64,000 nucleotides of DNA from Streptomyces venezuelae ATCC 10712 (GTDB lineage Bacteria; Actinomycetota; Actinomycetes; Streptomycetales; Streptomycetaceae), in NCBI RefSeq assembly GCF_008639165.1, contig NZ_CP029197.1, positions 4,716,001-4,780,000 of the forward strand. The letters run 5' to 3'. Within the stretch, counting starts at the first letter, position 1; each line of letters starts with the position of its first letter. The notes beneath the pieces are model-generated. The model was not told where the DNA came from. It did no database searches and saw nothing but the letters and a program-made list of their open reading frames with translations. Positions 1 through 6,536 of the stretch are shown piece after piece. The position numbers and the translations under genes were made by a program.

Positions 1-605
1 GTGGTGATGACGGTCTTCCAGATGTTCACGTAGGTCTTGATGACGGTGGCGACGGCCTTGACGACGGAGGAGATCGCCTTCTTGATGCCGTTCCACACCG
101 TCTTGATCAGCTGTCCGGCCTTCTTCATGATCGGGCCGATCGCCTTCATCACCGCGCTGATCACGGTCTTCACGGCGTCGAAGGCCTTCTTCAGGACCTT
201 CTGCATCGTCTTCGACTGCATCGCCATGTCGACGATCTTCTCGATGAGAGGCATGAAGAGTTCGATGAGGCGGGCGAGGAAGTTGCCCTTCATCGACTTG
301 TTGAGCTTGTCCTGGCCCTTGGCGGCCTTGCCGGCGCCGGACTCGTACTTGCCCATCTTGGTGCCGGCCGACTCGGCGGTCCGGCCGGCCTTCGTCATCG
401 ACTTCTCGGCCTGGTCCGAGGCGGTCTTGAGGTTCTTGAGCTGGGTGCTGGAACCCTGGGCGCCGGTCTTGAGGTTCTTGAGCTGACCGTTCGCCGAGTT
501 GCCCGCGTCGCCGACCTTCTTGACCGAGGTCGCGGCGCCGGAGGCCTGCGTCTTGAGGTTCCGCAGGGAGTCGGACGCCTTCTTCATGGAGCTGGTGAAA
601 GCCAT
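1..605 (-). CDS. phage tail tape-measure-like protein, N-terminal part (runs off the left edge)
   Basis: An open frame starts at ATG 605 behind a near-perfect ribosome site (GAAAGGAGGT, reverse complement of 609-618) and stays open for 201 codons to the window edge, so the C-terminal part is missing. The protein begins MAFTSSMKKASDSLRNLKTQ and is rich in K, A, S and T. It has repeated L-K-N-L-K-T segments (about residues 13-65), then long amphipathic and hydrophobic helices with I-x-K-A-I and A-V-K-T-V patterns (about 100-200). Composition, helix repeats and position after the tail chaperone genes fit a tape measure, which sets tail length. Without the rest, a minihead-free tape measure cannot be told from another long tail protein. 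Confidence 0.6.
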   Translation of the reverse strand, partial: MAFTSSMKKASDSLRNLKTQASGAATSVKKVGDAGNSANGQLKNLKTGAQGSSTQLKNLKTASDQAEKSMTKAGRTAESAGTKMGKYESGAGKAAKGQDKLNKSMKGNFLARLIELFMPLIEKIVDMAMQSKTMQKVLKKAFDAVKTVISAVMKAIGPIMKKAGQLIKTVWNGIKKAISSVVKAVATVIKTYVNIWKTVIT

Positions 606-636
606 GGGTGGTTACCTCCTTTCGGGGTGGTGGGGA

Positions 637-1650
637 TCAGGCCATTTCCTGAGCGGCCTCGTGGGCCTTGATCTTGAGGGTGTTGAAGGCGGAGGCCACG
701 TCCCGGCCGGCGTCCGCGAGCCGTTCCGCGGCCCGGGCGGCCGACTCCAGACCACGGGCCTTCGGGAGCTTCTTCGGGTCGAAGTGCCGCTGCGAGCTCG
801 CGAGCTTCCCGGTCGCCTTGGCCATCGCCTGGATCTGCGTGGGGTTGGCGTCGACCATGGCCTTGTTGAGCTTCTCGAGCTTCTTCGGGTCCGGGACCTT
901 CTTGGGGTCGTAGTCCGCCACGGCCTTGACGAGCTCCTCGATCGCCTTGGCGACCGTCTCGATCTTGGCGGGGTTGGCCTCCTTGACGGCCGCGTTGATC
1001 TTCTCGACGGCGCTCCCCGCCTTGACCATCGCGGAGGCCTTCGGCAGGTCCTTGAACTTCGTCTTGAACGGGCCGGCCTGGGTGTTGAACTCCTTCAGGT
1101 GGGGGTTCAGCGCCTCCAGCTGCGCGCGCAGGGCGTCGAAGTTCGCGTTCGCCGGGATCGAGGCCATGCCGCCGCCGGCGGCCTCCTCCCGGGTCTCGAC
1201 GTCGTTGCGGTTCTGGAGCCGGATGCCGCGTCCGGTGTCGGAGGTGGCCAGAACCCGGCCGTCGGCGTTGCCCAGCAGCCGGGCGGGCAGCTGCTGGATG
1301 TCGCGCTGGATCTTGACGACCCAGGCGGTGAGGATGACGCCCATCGCGGGGATCATGAGGCCCGCGATGGCGGAGGCGAGGTACCAGCCCCACTTGTTGT
1401 CCGGGTTCTCGCGGTTCTCGTAGAACTTCTCCAGGGCCGCGCCGAAGCCGTCGAGGCCCATGGCTTCGAGGAACTCGGACTTCTTCGCCTTGGTGAGCTC
1501 GTCGTACATCGACTTGAAGCGCTCGGTCCAGTCCTTCGGCAGCTGCTGCTTGAAGAACGTCTCGGTGACCAGCGGGCTGCTGTCCGACTTGTTGAGGTGG
1601 GTCTTGAGGGCTTCTATCTCGGTGGAGAGCTGGTCGGTTGTCTTGGTCAT
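637..1650 (-). CDS. 337-aa protein with one membrane segment and helical repeats, tail-module gene of unknown function
   Basis: The start is ATG 1650 (MTKTTDQLST), with GGAAGCGGAG about 6 nt upstream; an in-frame TTG at 1680 lacks a better site. Residues about 85-110 form a single strong hydrophobic segment (WGWYLASAIAGLMIPAMGVI). The second half is Lys/Ala-rich and helical, with repeated D-P-K-K and N-P-x-x-I motifs (about residues 160-300). It ends only 31 nt before the tape-measure-like start, so the two are probably co-transcribed and perhaps functionally linked. I do not recognise a family. A membrane-active tail component, or a split-off N-terminal piece of the tape measure, are both possible. 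Confidence 0.6.
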   Translation of the reverse strand: MTKTTDQLSTEIEALKTHLNKSDSSPLVTETFFKQQLPKDWTERFKSMYDELTKAKKSEFLEAMGLDGFGAALEKFYENRENPDNKWGWYLASAIAGLMIPAMGVILTAWVVKIQRDIQQLPARLLGNADGRVLATSDTGRGIRLQNRNDVETREEAAGGGMASIPANANFDALRAQLEALNPHLKEFNTQAGPFKTKFKDLPKASAMVKAGSAVEKINAAVKEANPAKIETVAKAIEELVKAVADYDPKKVPDPKKLEKLNKAMVDANPTQIQAMAKATGKLASSQRHFDPKKLPKARGLESAARAAERLADAGRDVASAFNTLKIKAHEAAQEMA

Positions 1651-1690
1651 GATTGCTCCGCTTCCGGCCGTGACGGCCAAGCGCCGAAAA

Positions 1691-1714
1691 GCCCCTGCCG
1701 GGACCGGCAGGGGC
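1691..1714 (-). terminator. intrinsic terminator-like hairpin inside the tail module
   Basis: Perfect 10-bp inverted repeat (GCCCCTGCCG / CGGCAGGGGC) with a 4-nt loop. On the minus strand it is followed by TTTTCGG. It sits between the 70-aa gene and the 337-aa gene and could lower transcription of the downstream genes. Confidence 0.6.
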
Positions 1715-1741
1715 TCGTTCGTGCGGGGGCAGCGGGCGCGG

Positions 1742-1954
1742 CTAGGCGTCGCCGTCCCGGCGGGGGCCGCGTCGCACCGTCGCGAGGGCGTCGTTCCAGC
1801 CCGCGGCGTACGCGAGGGTCTCGTAGCGGGAGACCTCGGCGTACAGCGTGCCGAGCAGCGCTCTCTTGTCGAGGGCGACGGGTCCGTCGAGGAGCTGGCG
1901 GAGGCGGTCCTGGAGAGGGATCCGCGGTTGCGATACCTCGGCCTGCTGGGTCAT
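1742..1954 (-). CDS. 70-aa protein with an AGW motif, tail-module gene of unknown function
   Basis: The start ATG 1954 (MTQQAEVSQP) has GGAAGG about 8 nt upstream. The frame is open further upstream, but that part reads as the shadow of the divergent gene. The sequence is hydrophilic with one recognisable stretch, YETLAYAAGWNDALA (residues about 44-58). That stretch resembles ETAAFTAGWAEAV in the divergent plus-strand gene at 2259, suggesting a shared short domain. A hairpin terminator follows it. No family is recognised; a small tail or regulatory accessory protein is a guess from position only. Confidence 0.55.
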   Translation of the reverse strand: MTQQAEVSQPRIPLQDRLRQLLDGPVALDKRALLGTLYAEVSRYETLAYAAGWNDALATVRRGPRRDGDA

Positions 1955-2258
1955 GGACGCCTGCCTTCCCGTTGCTTGCCCGTGCGGTTGTGGCGGCGCC
2001 GCGGAGTGAGGAGCGGGGGCACCACGTATTCGAACCTCTGTGCGAACAGAGTGTGGAACATCTGTTCGATGTTTGTCGAGCGGGAAACCCCTGACGGTGT
2101 GTCTTCTTGCGCGATTTCCGGACACGTTGGCGACTGAAACGGCCTTGTGTTCGACCAGGTAACCTGGAGGGTGCGTTCCTCGGGCCGGACCACTCCGGGG
2201 GGCGAGGGGCGCGAGGGGCGCGGGGGGATCCCAGGGGGCTGGAAGGCAGTACTGACGC
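1955..2258. promoter_or_regulatory. divergent intergenic region with inverted repeats
   Basis: 304 nt between the minus-strand 70-aa gene and the plus-strand 325-aa gene. It holds a perfect 8-bp inverted repeat, CGAACAGA-N10-TCTGTTCG (2043-2068), and a 13-nt palindrome, CCAGGTAACCTGG (2155-2167). Both are typical of dimeric-regulator operators. I see no convincing -35/-10 pair and no further gene here. Confidence 0.45.
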
Positions 2259-3236
2259 ATGGATACGGAGCCGGGCGCTGGCCGCCGGGATCGGGACGTC
2301 GACTGGCTCGCCGCCCACCCCGATCTGCCCCACCTCTTCGCCCATCTCTCGGAGCTCGTGCACGCCTCCGGGTACCCGCCGGGGGAGCTCGTCGTGATCC
2401 CCCGGGCCGAGATCGACCGCCGGGAGACGGCCGCGTTCACCGCCGGCTGGGCCGAGGCCGTGTCGGACGAACTGCCCCGCATCCGCCAGGAGTACGAGAA
2501 GCGCGTCGCCGACGCCTACGCGCAGGGCCAGGGTGACGCGCGTGGAGTCCGCCGCCCCCAGCGCCGTACGGACACGGGCCAGGAAGGCGCCCGGGTCATC
2601 GCGCTGCCCTTCGCCTGGCTCCTCGAACCGCCGGCGGCGGTCGTCGAGGCGGAGGAACGCGTACGCAGGGAACGCGAGATGTTCGAACAACGCGCGGACC
2701 CCGGACCACGGTCCGACTCCGGGTCGCGCGCCGACCCCGGACCGCGGACCGACTCCGGGTCGCGCGCCGACCCCGGACCGCGGACCGACCCCGGACCGCG
2801 GACCGACCCCGGACCGCGGACCGACTCCGGGCCACGGGCCGACCCCGGACCACGCTCCGACTCCGGGCCACGCTCCGACCCCGGGTCACGGACCCCGGCC
2901 GGGCCCCGGGAGCCGGAGCCCGAGCACCGTAAGGAGGCCGAGCCCGACCCGGAGCCGGACGTCCTCCTGACCGCCCAGGAGAGCCGGGCCCGCCGCAACG
3001 CCCAGCCGGTACGGAAGGTCGTGCGCGGCAAGGGCGGCCGCCCGATCGTCCCGCCGCTCGCGGGGGTGCCGGCCCAGGTCGGACCGGCCGCGGACCGGCG
3101 CGACGCCGACGCCGCCGCCGAACCGGAGCCGCGGGCGGGCAGGGGGCAGCGGCTGTCCGACCGGGCCAGGGCCCTGGAGAAGGACATGACCGCCGAGCGG
3201 GCACGGGAAGAAGCGCCCCCGGAGCCCATGCCCTGA
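2259..3236 (+). CDS. 325-aa protein with a hexapeptide-repeat linker, embedded in the tail module
   Basis: Runs opposite to the surrounding tail genes. ATG 2259 follows GGAAGG at a rather long spacing. The N-terminal 145 residues are an acidic, compact region (MDTEPGAGRR...; contains ETAAFTAGWAEAV at about 56-68 and a helical EYEKRVADAYAQ). Residues 147-212 are 11 tandem hexapeptides of the form D-[PS]-G-[PS]-R-[AST], a probable extended linker. The C-terminal third is charged (RARRNAQPVRKVVRGKGGRP). No signal peptide or membrane segment is visible. It resembles a moron, an extra gene inserted in a phage operon. Its function is unknown. Confidence 0.6.
   Translation: MDTEPGAGRRDRDVDWLAAHPDLPHLFAHLSELVHASGYPPGELVVIPRAEIDRRETAAFTAGWAEAVSDELPRIRQEYEKRVADAYAQGQGDARGVRRPQRRTDTGQEGARVIALPFAWLLEPPAAVVEAEERVRREREMFEQRADPGPRSDSGSRADPGPRTDSGSRADPGPRTDPGPRTDPGPRTDSGPRADPGPRSDSGPRSDPGSRTPAGPREPEPEHRKEAEPDPEPDVLLTAQESRARRNAQPVRKVVRGKGGRPIVPPLAGVPAQVGPAADRRDADAAAEPEPRAGRGQRLSDRARALEKDMTAERAREEAPPEPMP
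2697..2894 (+). repeat. 11 x 18-bp tandem coding repeat
   Basis: Eleven in-frame 18-bp units encode D-[PS]-G-[PS]-R-[AST] within the 325-aa protein. Units are near-identical in the DNA, which predicts copy-number variation between strains without loss of frame. Confidence 0.9.
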
Positions 3237-3265
3237 ATCGGGACGGGGCCCCGGGGGCCGCGGGA

Positions 3266-3972
3266 TCACCCGAAGAACCGGGCGATGGCGTGGGGGGACG
3301 GTGCTTCGGTCGCCGTGGGGGGCTCGGCCCCGCCCTCGTCCTCGGCGCCGTCCTCGTCCGCGAGACCGCTCGGGCGGGGAACGGGCGACGGAGCCTCCGG
3401 CGTCTCGTCGTCCTCGCCGTTGTTGACGCAGGCGAACATCCAGTTGGCCACGGCCAGATGGTCCACCGTGGCCGCCAGCAGATGGTCGGTGATCGACCAC
3501 TCGGCCGCCTCGCCGTGGATCTCGCGCTGGACGGCGCTGTCCCGTGGCAGGTGCTTGACCATGACCATCAGACGCCGGCTGGAGAGCTCGCCGCGGTGCC
3601 AGTCGAGGAGATCGGCGGAGTAGTAGCGGAGCAGGTCCGCCTCAAGGGCCTCGGCGTGTTCGTCGACGAACCCGACGAGGCTCAGTCTTCCCCCAGGCCG
3701 AGCCCGGTCTCCTTGCCGTAGGCCTCCAGGATCGCGGCGATGTCCTGCATCGTGACGTCGTGCTGTTCGAAGCGCGTGAACTGCTCCTCACCCATCAGGA
3801 GTGCGAGCAGGCCGTCCACGTCGTTGTCGTCGAGCGTGCGCAGCGCCTTGGCCGTCGCGCGGCTCAGTTCGGTCGGAAGGGTGTAGCTCTCGCCGTCCAG
3901 CTCGAAGGACCAGGCGCGGCCGTGGGCCTCCTGTCGCTGGGCGCGGGCGGCGTTGACGTCGAAACGGGCCAT
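3266..3972 (-). CDS. tail assembly chaperone, -1 frameshift product (gpGT-like, about 235 aa)
   Basis: If ribosomes slip -1 at GGGGGAA (3694-3688), reading continues from the 96-aa ORF into an overlapping frame ending at 3266. Arithmetic agrees: upstream codons start at positions divisible by 3, downstream ones one base back. Directly after the slip site the new frame reads R-L-S-L-V-G-F-V-D-E-H-A-E, then DLLDWHRGELSSRRLMVMVKHLP. That is the typical second-half signature of actinophage tail chaperones (L-W-R-G-x-L-S-x-R-R-L then H-L-P). The frame has no start of its own before ATG 3568, inside this conserved stretch, so a frameshift explains it better than an independent gene. The C-terminal tail is acidic and Pro/Glu-rich. 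Confidence 0.75.
3682..3972 (-). CDS. tail assembly chaperone, short form (gpG-like)
   Basis: 96 aa from ATG 3972 (MARFDVNAAR). It sits between the tail-tube gene and the tape-measure side, as gpG-type chaperones do in siphovirus tail operons. It contains a small beta/alpha domain (WSFELDGESYTLP at about 21-33) and a helical acidic half (DDNDVDGLLALLMGEEQF). It ends GLGLGED-stop. The last codons overlap a G GGG GAA slippery heptamer, giving access to a long second half in the -1 frame (see the 3266-3972 entry). Chaperones of this kind bind and polymerise the tape measure and tail tube. The family call rests on position, length and the frameshift architecture. Confidence 0.75.
   Translation of the reverse strand: MARFDVNAARAQRQEAHGRAWSFELDGESYTLPTELSRATAKALRTLDDNDVDGLLALLMGEEQFTRFEQHDVTMQDIAAILEAYGKETGLGLGED
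3688..3694 (-). other. programmed -1 ribosomal frameshift site (GGGGGAA)
   Basis: In the 96-aa ORF the codons CTG GGG GAA GAC TGA contain the heptamer G GGG GAA, fitting the X XXY YYZ pattern for tandem -1 slippage. It lies two codons before the stop. The -1 frame is open for 140 codons and encodes chaperone-like sequence immediately after the site. Confidence 0.75.
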
Positions 3973-4023
3973 GGTGATGCGTACTCCTTGGATCGGGTGA
4001 AGGCCGGTCGAGGGGGGAGGGGC

Positions 4024-4053
4024 GGGGCGGGACGGCGTGCGCCGTCCCGCCCC
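4024..4053 (-). terminator. hairpin between tail-tube and chaperone genes
   Basis: Perfect 13-bp stem (GGGGCGGGACGGC / GCCGTCCCGCCCC) with a GTGC loop. There is no clear T-tract on the minus strand, so it may act as a partial attenuator or mRNA-stabilising structure. Either would favour the abundant tube protein over downstream genes. Confidence 0.5.
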
Positions 4054-4067
4054 GGGTGGGGAGGGGA

Positions 4068-4673
4068 TCAGACCGCCGCGCCGTACTGGCTGTCCTTCAT
4101 GAGGAAGGTCGCCAGCGGCTTGCCGTCGCCGTTCGACATGGCCGAGAAGGTGATGCCCAGGGTGGACGCCGCCTTGCGGGCCAGCTTGATGTCGTCGGAG
4201 GCGGTGACCTGACCGCGCGGGATGATGAAGCGGTAGGTGACGGCGGTGGTGCCGCCGGCCTTGACGTCGGTGAACTCCAGGCCGAGGGCGCGGGCGTCGG
4301 CGTACGGACGCTCGGCGATCTCGTACTTGAAGGTGTCCGTCGCCGGGGCCGGCTCGGCCTCGACCTTGCCGCCGCCCATGAAGAACGGCAGCGTGTCCTC
4401 GTTGAACTGGAGCAGGGAGAACTTCAGCGAGAGGTCACGGGCCGAGTAGATGTAGTGGATCGGGGAGACCGACTGCCACGAGTCGATGGCCTCCAGCTTG
4501 TCCTTCTTGGAGAAGGTCACGCCGTCGCCCGTGGTGTAGCCGAGGTTGGTCCAGCCGGTCCAGTCGGCGGAGGGCTCGCCGGTGCCGAAGGCCGGGACGT
4601 TGGTGCCGACCTTGGCGACGAAGAGCTTGCCGACGCCGGCGACGCGGATCTCGGCCGAGTTGTTTCCTGCCAT
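4068..4673 (-). CDS. major tail (tube) protein, siphovirus type
   Basis: 201 aa from ATG 4673 (MAGNNSAEIR), with AAGGAGA 7-8 nt upstream. An earlier in-frame ATG has no ribosome site. The sequence is a beta-rich, Gly/Thr-rich soluble protein with no signal peptide: IRVAGVGKLFVAKVGT at the start, GWTNLGYTTGDGVTF at about 50, then a C-terminal Y-R-F-I-I-P-R-G-x-V strand pattern. This matches the general look of actinophage major tail proteins, including the opening G-x-V-x-V-A-x-V-G-T type strands. It lies directly after the terminator-like gene and before the chaperone pair, the standard tail order. Function: stacks as rings around the tape measure. A structure search would settle it. Confidence 0.75.
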   Translation of the reverse strand: MAGNNSAEIRVAGVGKLFVAKVGTNVPAFGTGEPSADWTGWTNLGYTTGDGVTFSKKDKLEAIDSWQSVSPIHYIYSARDLSLKFSLLQFNEDTLPFFMGGGKVEAEPAPATDTFKYEIAERPYADARALGLEFTDVKAGGTTAVTYRFIIPRGQVTASDDIKLARKAASTLGITFSAMSNGDGKPLATFLMKDSQYGAAV

Positions 4674-4731
4674 GGTGTGTTTCTCCTTGGTGAGAGGGCT
4701 GCCGCCCGGACGTGGGTCCGGGTACGGCAAA

Positions 4732-4753
4732 GGCCCCGCCGGTCGGCGAGGCC
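4732..4753 (-). terminator. hairpin between tail-terminator and tail-tube genes
   Basis: A 10-bp stem with one mismatch (GGCCCCGCCG / CGGCGAGGCC) follows the stop of the 135-aa gene. On the minus strand it is followed by TTTGCC, a weak terminator-like arrangement. Confidence 0.4.
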
Positions 4754-4775
4754 TGGTCTGTGGGTCGCTGGGTGT

Positions 4776-5183
4776 CTAGAAGACGTTCAGCGAGAGCTGG
4801 ATGACGCAGAGGTAGCGGTTGGCGCCCCGGTAGAGGTAGTCGGGCATCCAGCGCGGCCCGTCCTTCTCCTCGGCGTCGCTGACGACGTGGGCGCCGAGCT
4901 GCTTGCCGAGGGTGGCGAGCAGGGCCCGGCGGGCGGCGTTGGCGAGGACGTGGGCCGCGGTCTTGGTCGGCGCGTACACCTCGAACTCGATCAGCGGCTT
5001 GTCGACGTGCAGGTCGCCGATCCAGGCGCCGCCGCGGCGGTTGACCAGGACGGCGTTCTGGGTGCCGTCGAAGCCGGCCGGCGCCTGTGCGGCGACCGTG
5101 ACGCCGGCCAGCGCCGGGTCGGCCTTGAGGACGTCGACGACCAGCTTCTCGACGTCCGGGAACGCACTCGGGGGAGTGGTCAT
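4776..5183 (-). CDS. tail terminator-like protein, first gene of the tail module
   Basis: 135 aa from ATG 5183 (MTTPPSAFPD), with GAGGAGC about 7 nt upstream. The longer frame upstream is Pro/Arg-rich non-coding-like sequence. Length and pattern fit siphovirus tail terminators/tail completion proteins: an N-terminal helix (VEKLVVDVLKADPAL), a strand with A-P-A-G-F-D (about 36-41), P-L-I-E-F-E-V-Y-A-P-T central strand, a helix TAAHVLANAARRALL, and a C-terminal R-Y-L-C-V-I-Q-L-S-L strand. It is the promoter-proximal gene; no head-completion, portal or capsid gene precedes it. The operator-like block at 5352-5377 lies about 170 nt upstream. Confidence 0.65.
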   Translation of the reverse strand: MTTPPSAFPDVEKLVVDVLKADPALAGVTVAAQAPAGFDGTQNAVLVNRRGGAWIGDLHVDKPLIEFEVYAPTKTAAHVLANAARRALLATLGKQLGAHVVSDAEEKDGPRWMPDYLYRGANRYLCVIQLSLNVF

Positions 5184-5454
5184 GACGGTGCTCCTCGAAG
5201 GGCTCGGAAGAGGGAGGCGGTGCGGGGCGCCGTCCGGGCCGCTCCGCGCGGAGACGGGGGCGGGGCGGGGCAGCGCGCCCGGACGGCGAACGGCGGAGCC
5301 GCCGCCCGTCGTCCGGGCGCAGCTCCGCCGCTGCACCAACTGTGACAGAGAGCGTGCGCGCACGCAACTAGTTCGGGAGGGGGCCGTCGGACCGGCGTAC
5401 GAGCCCCGCCCACCCGGCCGATACGTTGGCGGTCACCGATCGAGGAGCCGCCCC
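5184..5454. promoter_or_regulatory. divergent promoter region of the tail module and the ATP-grasp gene
   Basis: 271 nt between the divergent starts at 5183 (minus) and 5455 (plus). The part near 5200-5340 is GC-rich and featureless, a probable long leader. The regulatory block at 5352-5377 lies here. No other coding sequence is supported. Confidence 0.5.
5352..5377 (-). promoter_or_regulatory. operator/promoter block, copy 1 (tail module)
   Basis: On the minus strand this reads CCCGAACTAG followed directly by TTGCGTGCGCGCACGC. It contains a perfect 14-bp palindrome, GCGTGCGCGCACGC (5352-5365). The same block recurs at 7658-7684 and 7751-7785, each time upstream of and oriented toward a gene of this island, so it is probably the binding site of the local Xre-type regulator. 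Confidence 0.65.
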
Positions 5455-6279
5455 GTGCCCGCCCGCCCCCGCCTCCTGTACGTCACCGACCTCGCCTACC
5501 CGGCCCGCGGACGGCGCTACTGCGACGAGGACATCCGCCTCACCGCCCGGCTGCGCGAGCACTTCGACCTGGCGCTCTGTCACCCGCTCGACGCCGCCGC
5601 CCTGATGGACGGCTTCGACGCCGTCGTCGTCCGCAACAGCGGCCCCGTCCTCGGCTACCAGCAGGAGTACGACGCCTTCCGCGAGCGCGCCCTGGCCGGC
5701 GGCGTCCGGGTCTACAACCCGCTGCACGGCCGCGGCGACATGGCGGGCAAGCAGTACCTGCTCGACCTGACCGCCGCCGGATTCCCCGTCATCCCCACCG
5801 TCGACCGGCCCGAGGACCTCCACCGGCTGCCCGAGGCCGCCGCGTACGCGGTCAAGCCCAAGGCGGGCGCCGACTCCATCGGTCTGACGTTCCTGCCGTA
5901 CGGGGAGCTCGCCGGCCTCGGCTACGGCGACGTCCTCGTCCAGCCCCGGATCGACTTCCGCTACGAGGTGTCCTTCTACTTCGTCGACGACACCTTCCAG
6001 TACGCCCTGTACGCCCCCGACCCCGAGCGCCGCTGGTTCCTCGAACCGTACGAGCCCACCGACGACGACCTCGCCTTCGCCCGCCGCTTCGTCGACTGGA
6101 ACACCCTCGACCACGGCATCCAGCGCGTCGACGCCTGCCGCGCCCCCGGCGGCGAGCTGCTCCTCGTCGAACTGGAGGACCTCAACCCCTACCTCTCCCT
6201 GGACCACGTCCCCGAGGAGACCCGCGACCGCTTCACCGCCGCCCTCACGGACTCGCTCCACCGCTTCCTGCGGGCATGA
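5455..6279 (+). CDS. ATP-grasp-like protein, function unknown
   Basis: 274 aa from GTG 5455, behind GAGGAG at 8 nt. It begins with a Rossmann-like segment (RPRLLYVTDLAYPARGRRYC), then the VVVRNSGPVLGY region (about 60-71). Features typical of the ATP-grasp fold follow: a lysine-bearing strand A-V-K-P-K-A-G-A-D-S (about 138-147), Y-G-D-V-L-V-Q-P-R-I, and a C-terminal acidic metal-site strand L-L-L-V-E-L-E-D-L-N-P-Y (about 236-247). Such enzymes form carboxylate-amine or related bonds using ATP. The substrate cannot be read from sequence. It is divergent from the tail module and ends at a bidirectional terminator, so membership in the island is uncertain. Confidence 0.65.
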   Translation: MPARPRLLYVTDLAYPARGRRYCDEDIRLTARLREHFDLALCHPLDAAALMDGFDAVVVRNSGPVLGYQQEYDAFRERALAGGVRVYNPLHGRGDMAGKQYLLDLTAAGFPVIPTVDRPEDLHRLPEAAAYAVKPKAGADSIGLTFLPYGELAGLGYGDVLVQPRIDFRYEVSFYFVDDTFQYALYAPDPERRWFLEPYEPTDDDLAFARRFVDWNTLDHGIQRVDACRAPGGELLLVELEDLNPYLSLDHVPEETRDRFTAALTDSLHRFLRA

Positions 6280-6282
6280 CGA

Positions 6283-6315
6283 AGCGCCCCGCGTCCGACA
6301 GGGACGCGGGGCGCT
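6283..6315. terminator. bidirectional terminator hairpin
   Basis: Perfect 14-bp stem (AGCGCCCCGCGTCC / GGACGCGGGGCGCT) with a 5-nt loop, between the convergent ends of the ATP-grasp gene (6279) and the small HTH gene (6333). Confidence 0.7.
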
Positions 6316-6332
6316 GCTCGTACGGGAAGGGC

Positions 6333-6536
6333 TCAGGCGGTACGGGACCGGCGGCGGGCGACGCGCTCGGCGGCGAACACGTCCTCCAGGCGGAAGAGCT
6401 GCGCCCTGCCCGCCTTCCCGGCGGCCCGCAGATGGCCGAGCTGCACCCACTTGCGGATGGTCGCGGGCGCGACGCCCGCCTCCTCCGCGGCGAGTGGGCC
6501 GGGGATCAGGGCCGGCAGGGCGGGCGAGCTCAGCAT
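6333..6536 (-). CDS. small MerR/excisionase-type helix-turn-helix protein
   Basis: 67 aa from ATG 6536 (MLSSPALPAL). Residues about 12-55 (GPLAAEEAGVAPATIRKWVQ, then G-H-L-R-A-A-G-K-A-G-R-A-Q-L-F-R-L-E-D-V) form the winged HTH of the MerR/Xis/BldC-like single-domain group: helix-turn-helix, then a wing leading to a helix. The start codon overlaps the end of the upstream 247-aa gene (ATGCTGA), implying translational coupling. As third gene of the WhiB-like operon in a phage-derived island, an excisionase-like or transcription-factor role is plausible. No integrase is nearby, so transcription control is the better guess. Confidence 0.7.
   Translation of the reverse strand: MLSSPALPALIPGPLAAEEAGVAPATIRKWVQLGHLRAAGKAGRAQLFRLEDVFAAERVARRRSRTA

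Noticed and set aside
2033..2068. LexA/SOS box
   Set aside because: CGAAC and GTTCG half-sites are present but separated by 16 nt instead of 4, so the actinobacterial SOS spacing is not met.
1647..2690. Long minus-strand frame covering the 325-aa plus-strand gene
   Set aside because: Sequence is Arg/Gly/Leu-biased, antisense-like, and only its last 70 codons (from ATG 1954) have a ribosome site and sensible composition.
2697..2894. Possible CRISPR-like array
   Set aside because: Units are contiguous 18-bp coding repeats without spacers and keep one reading frame.
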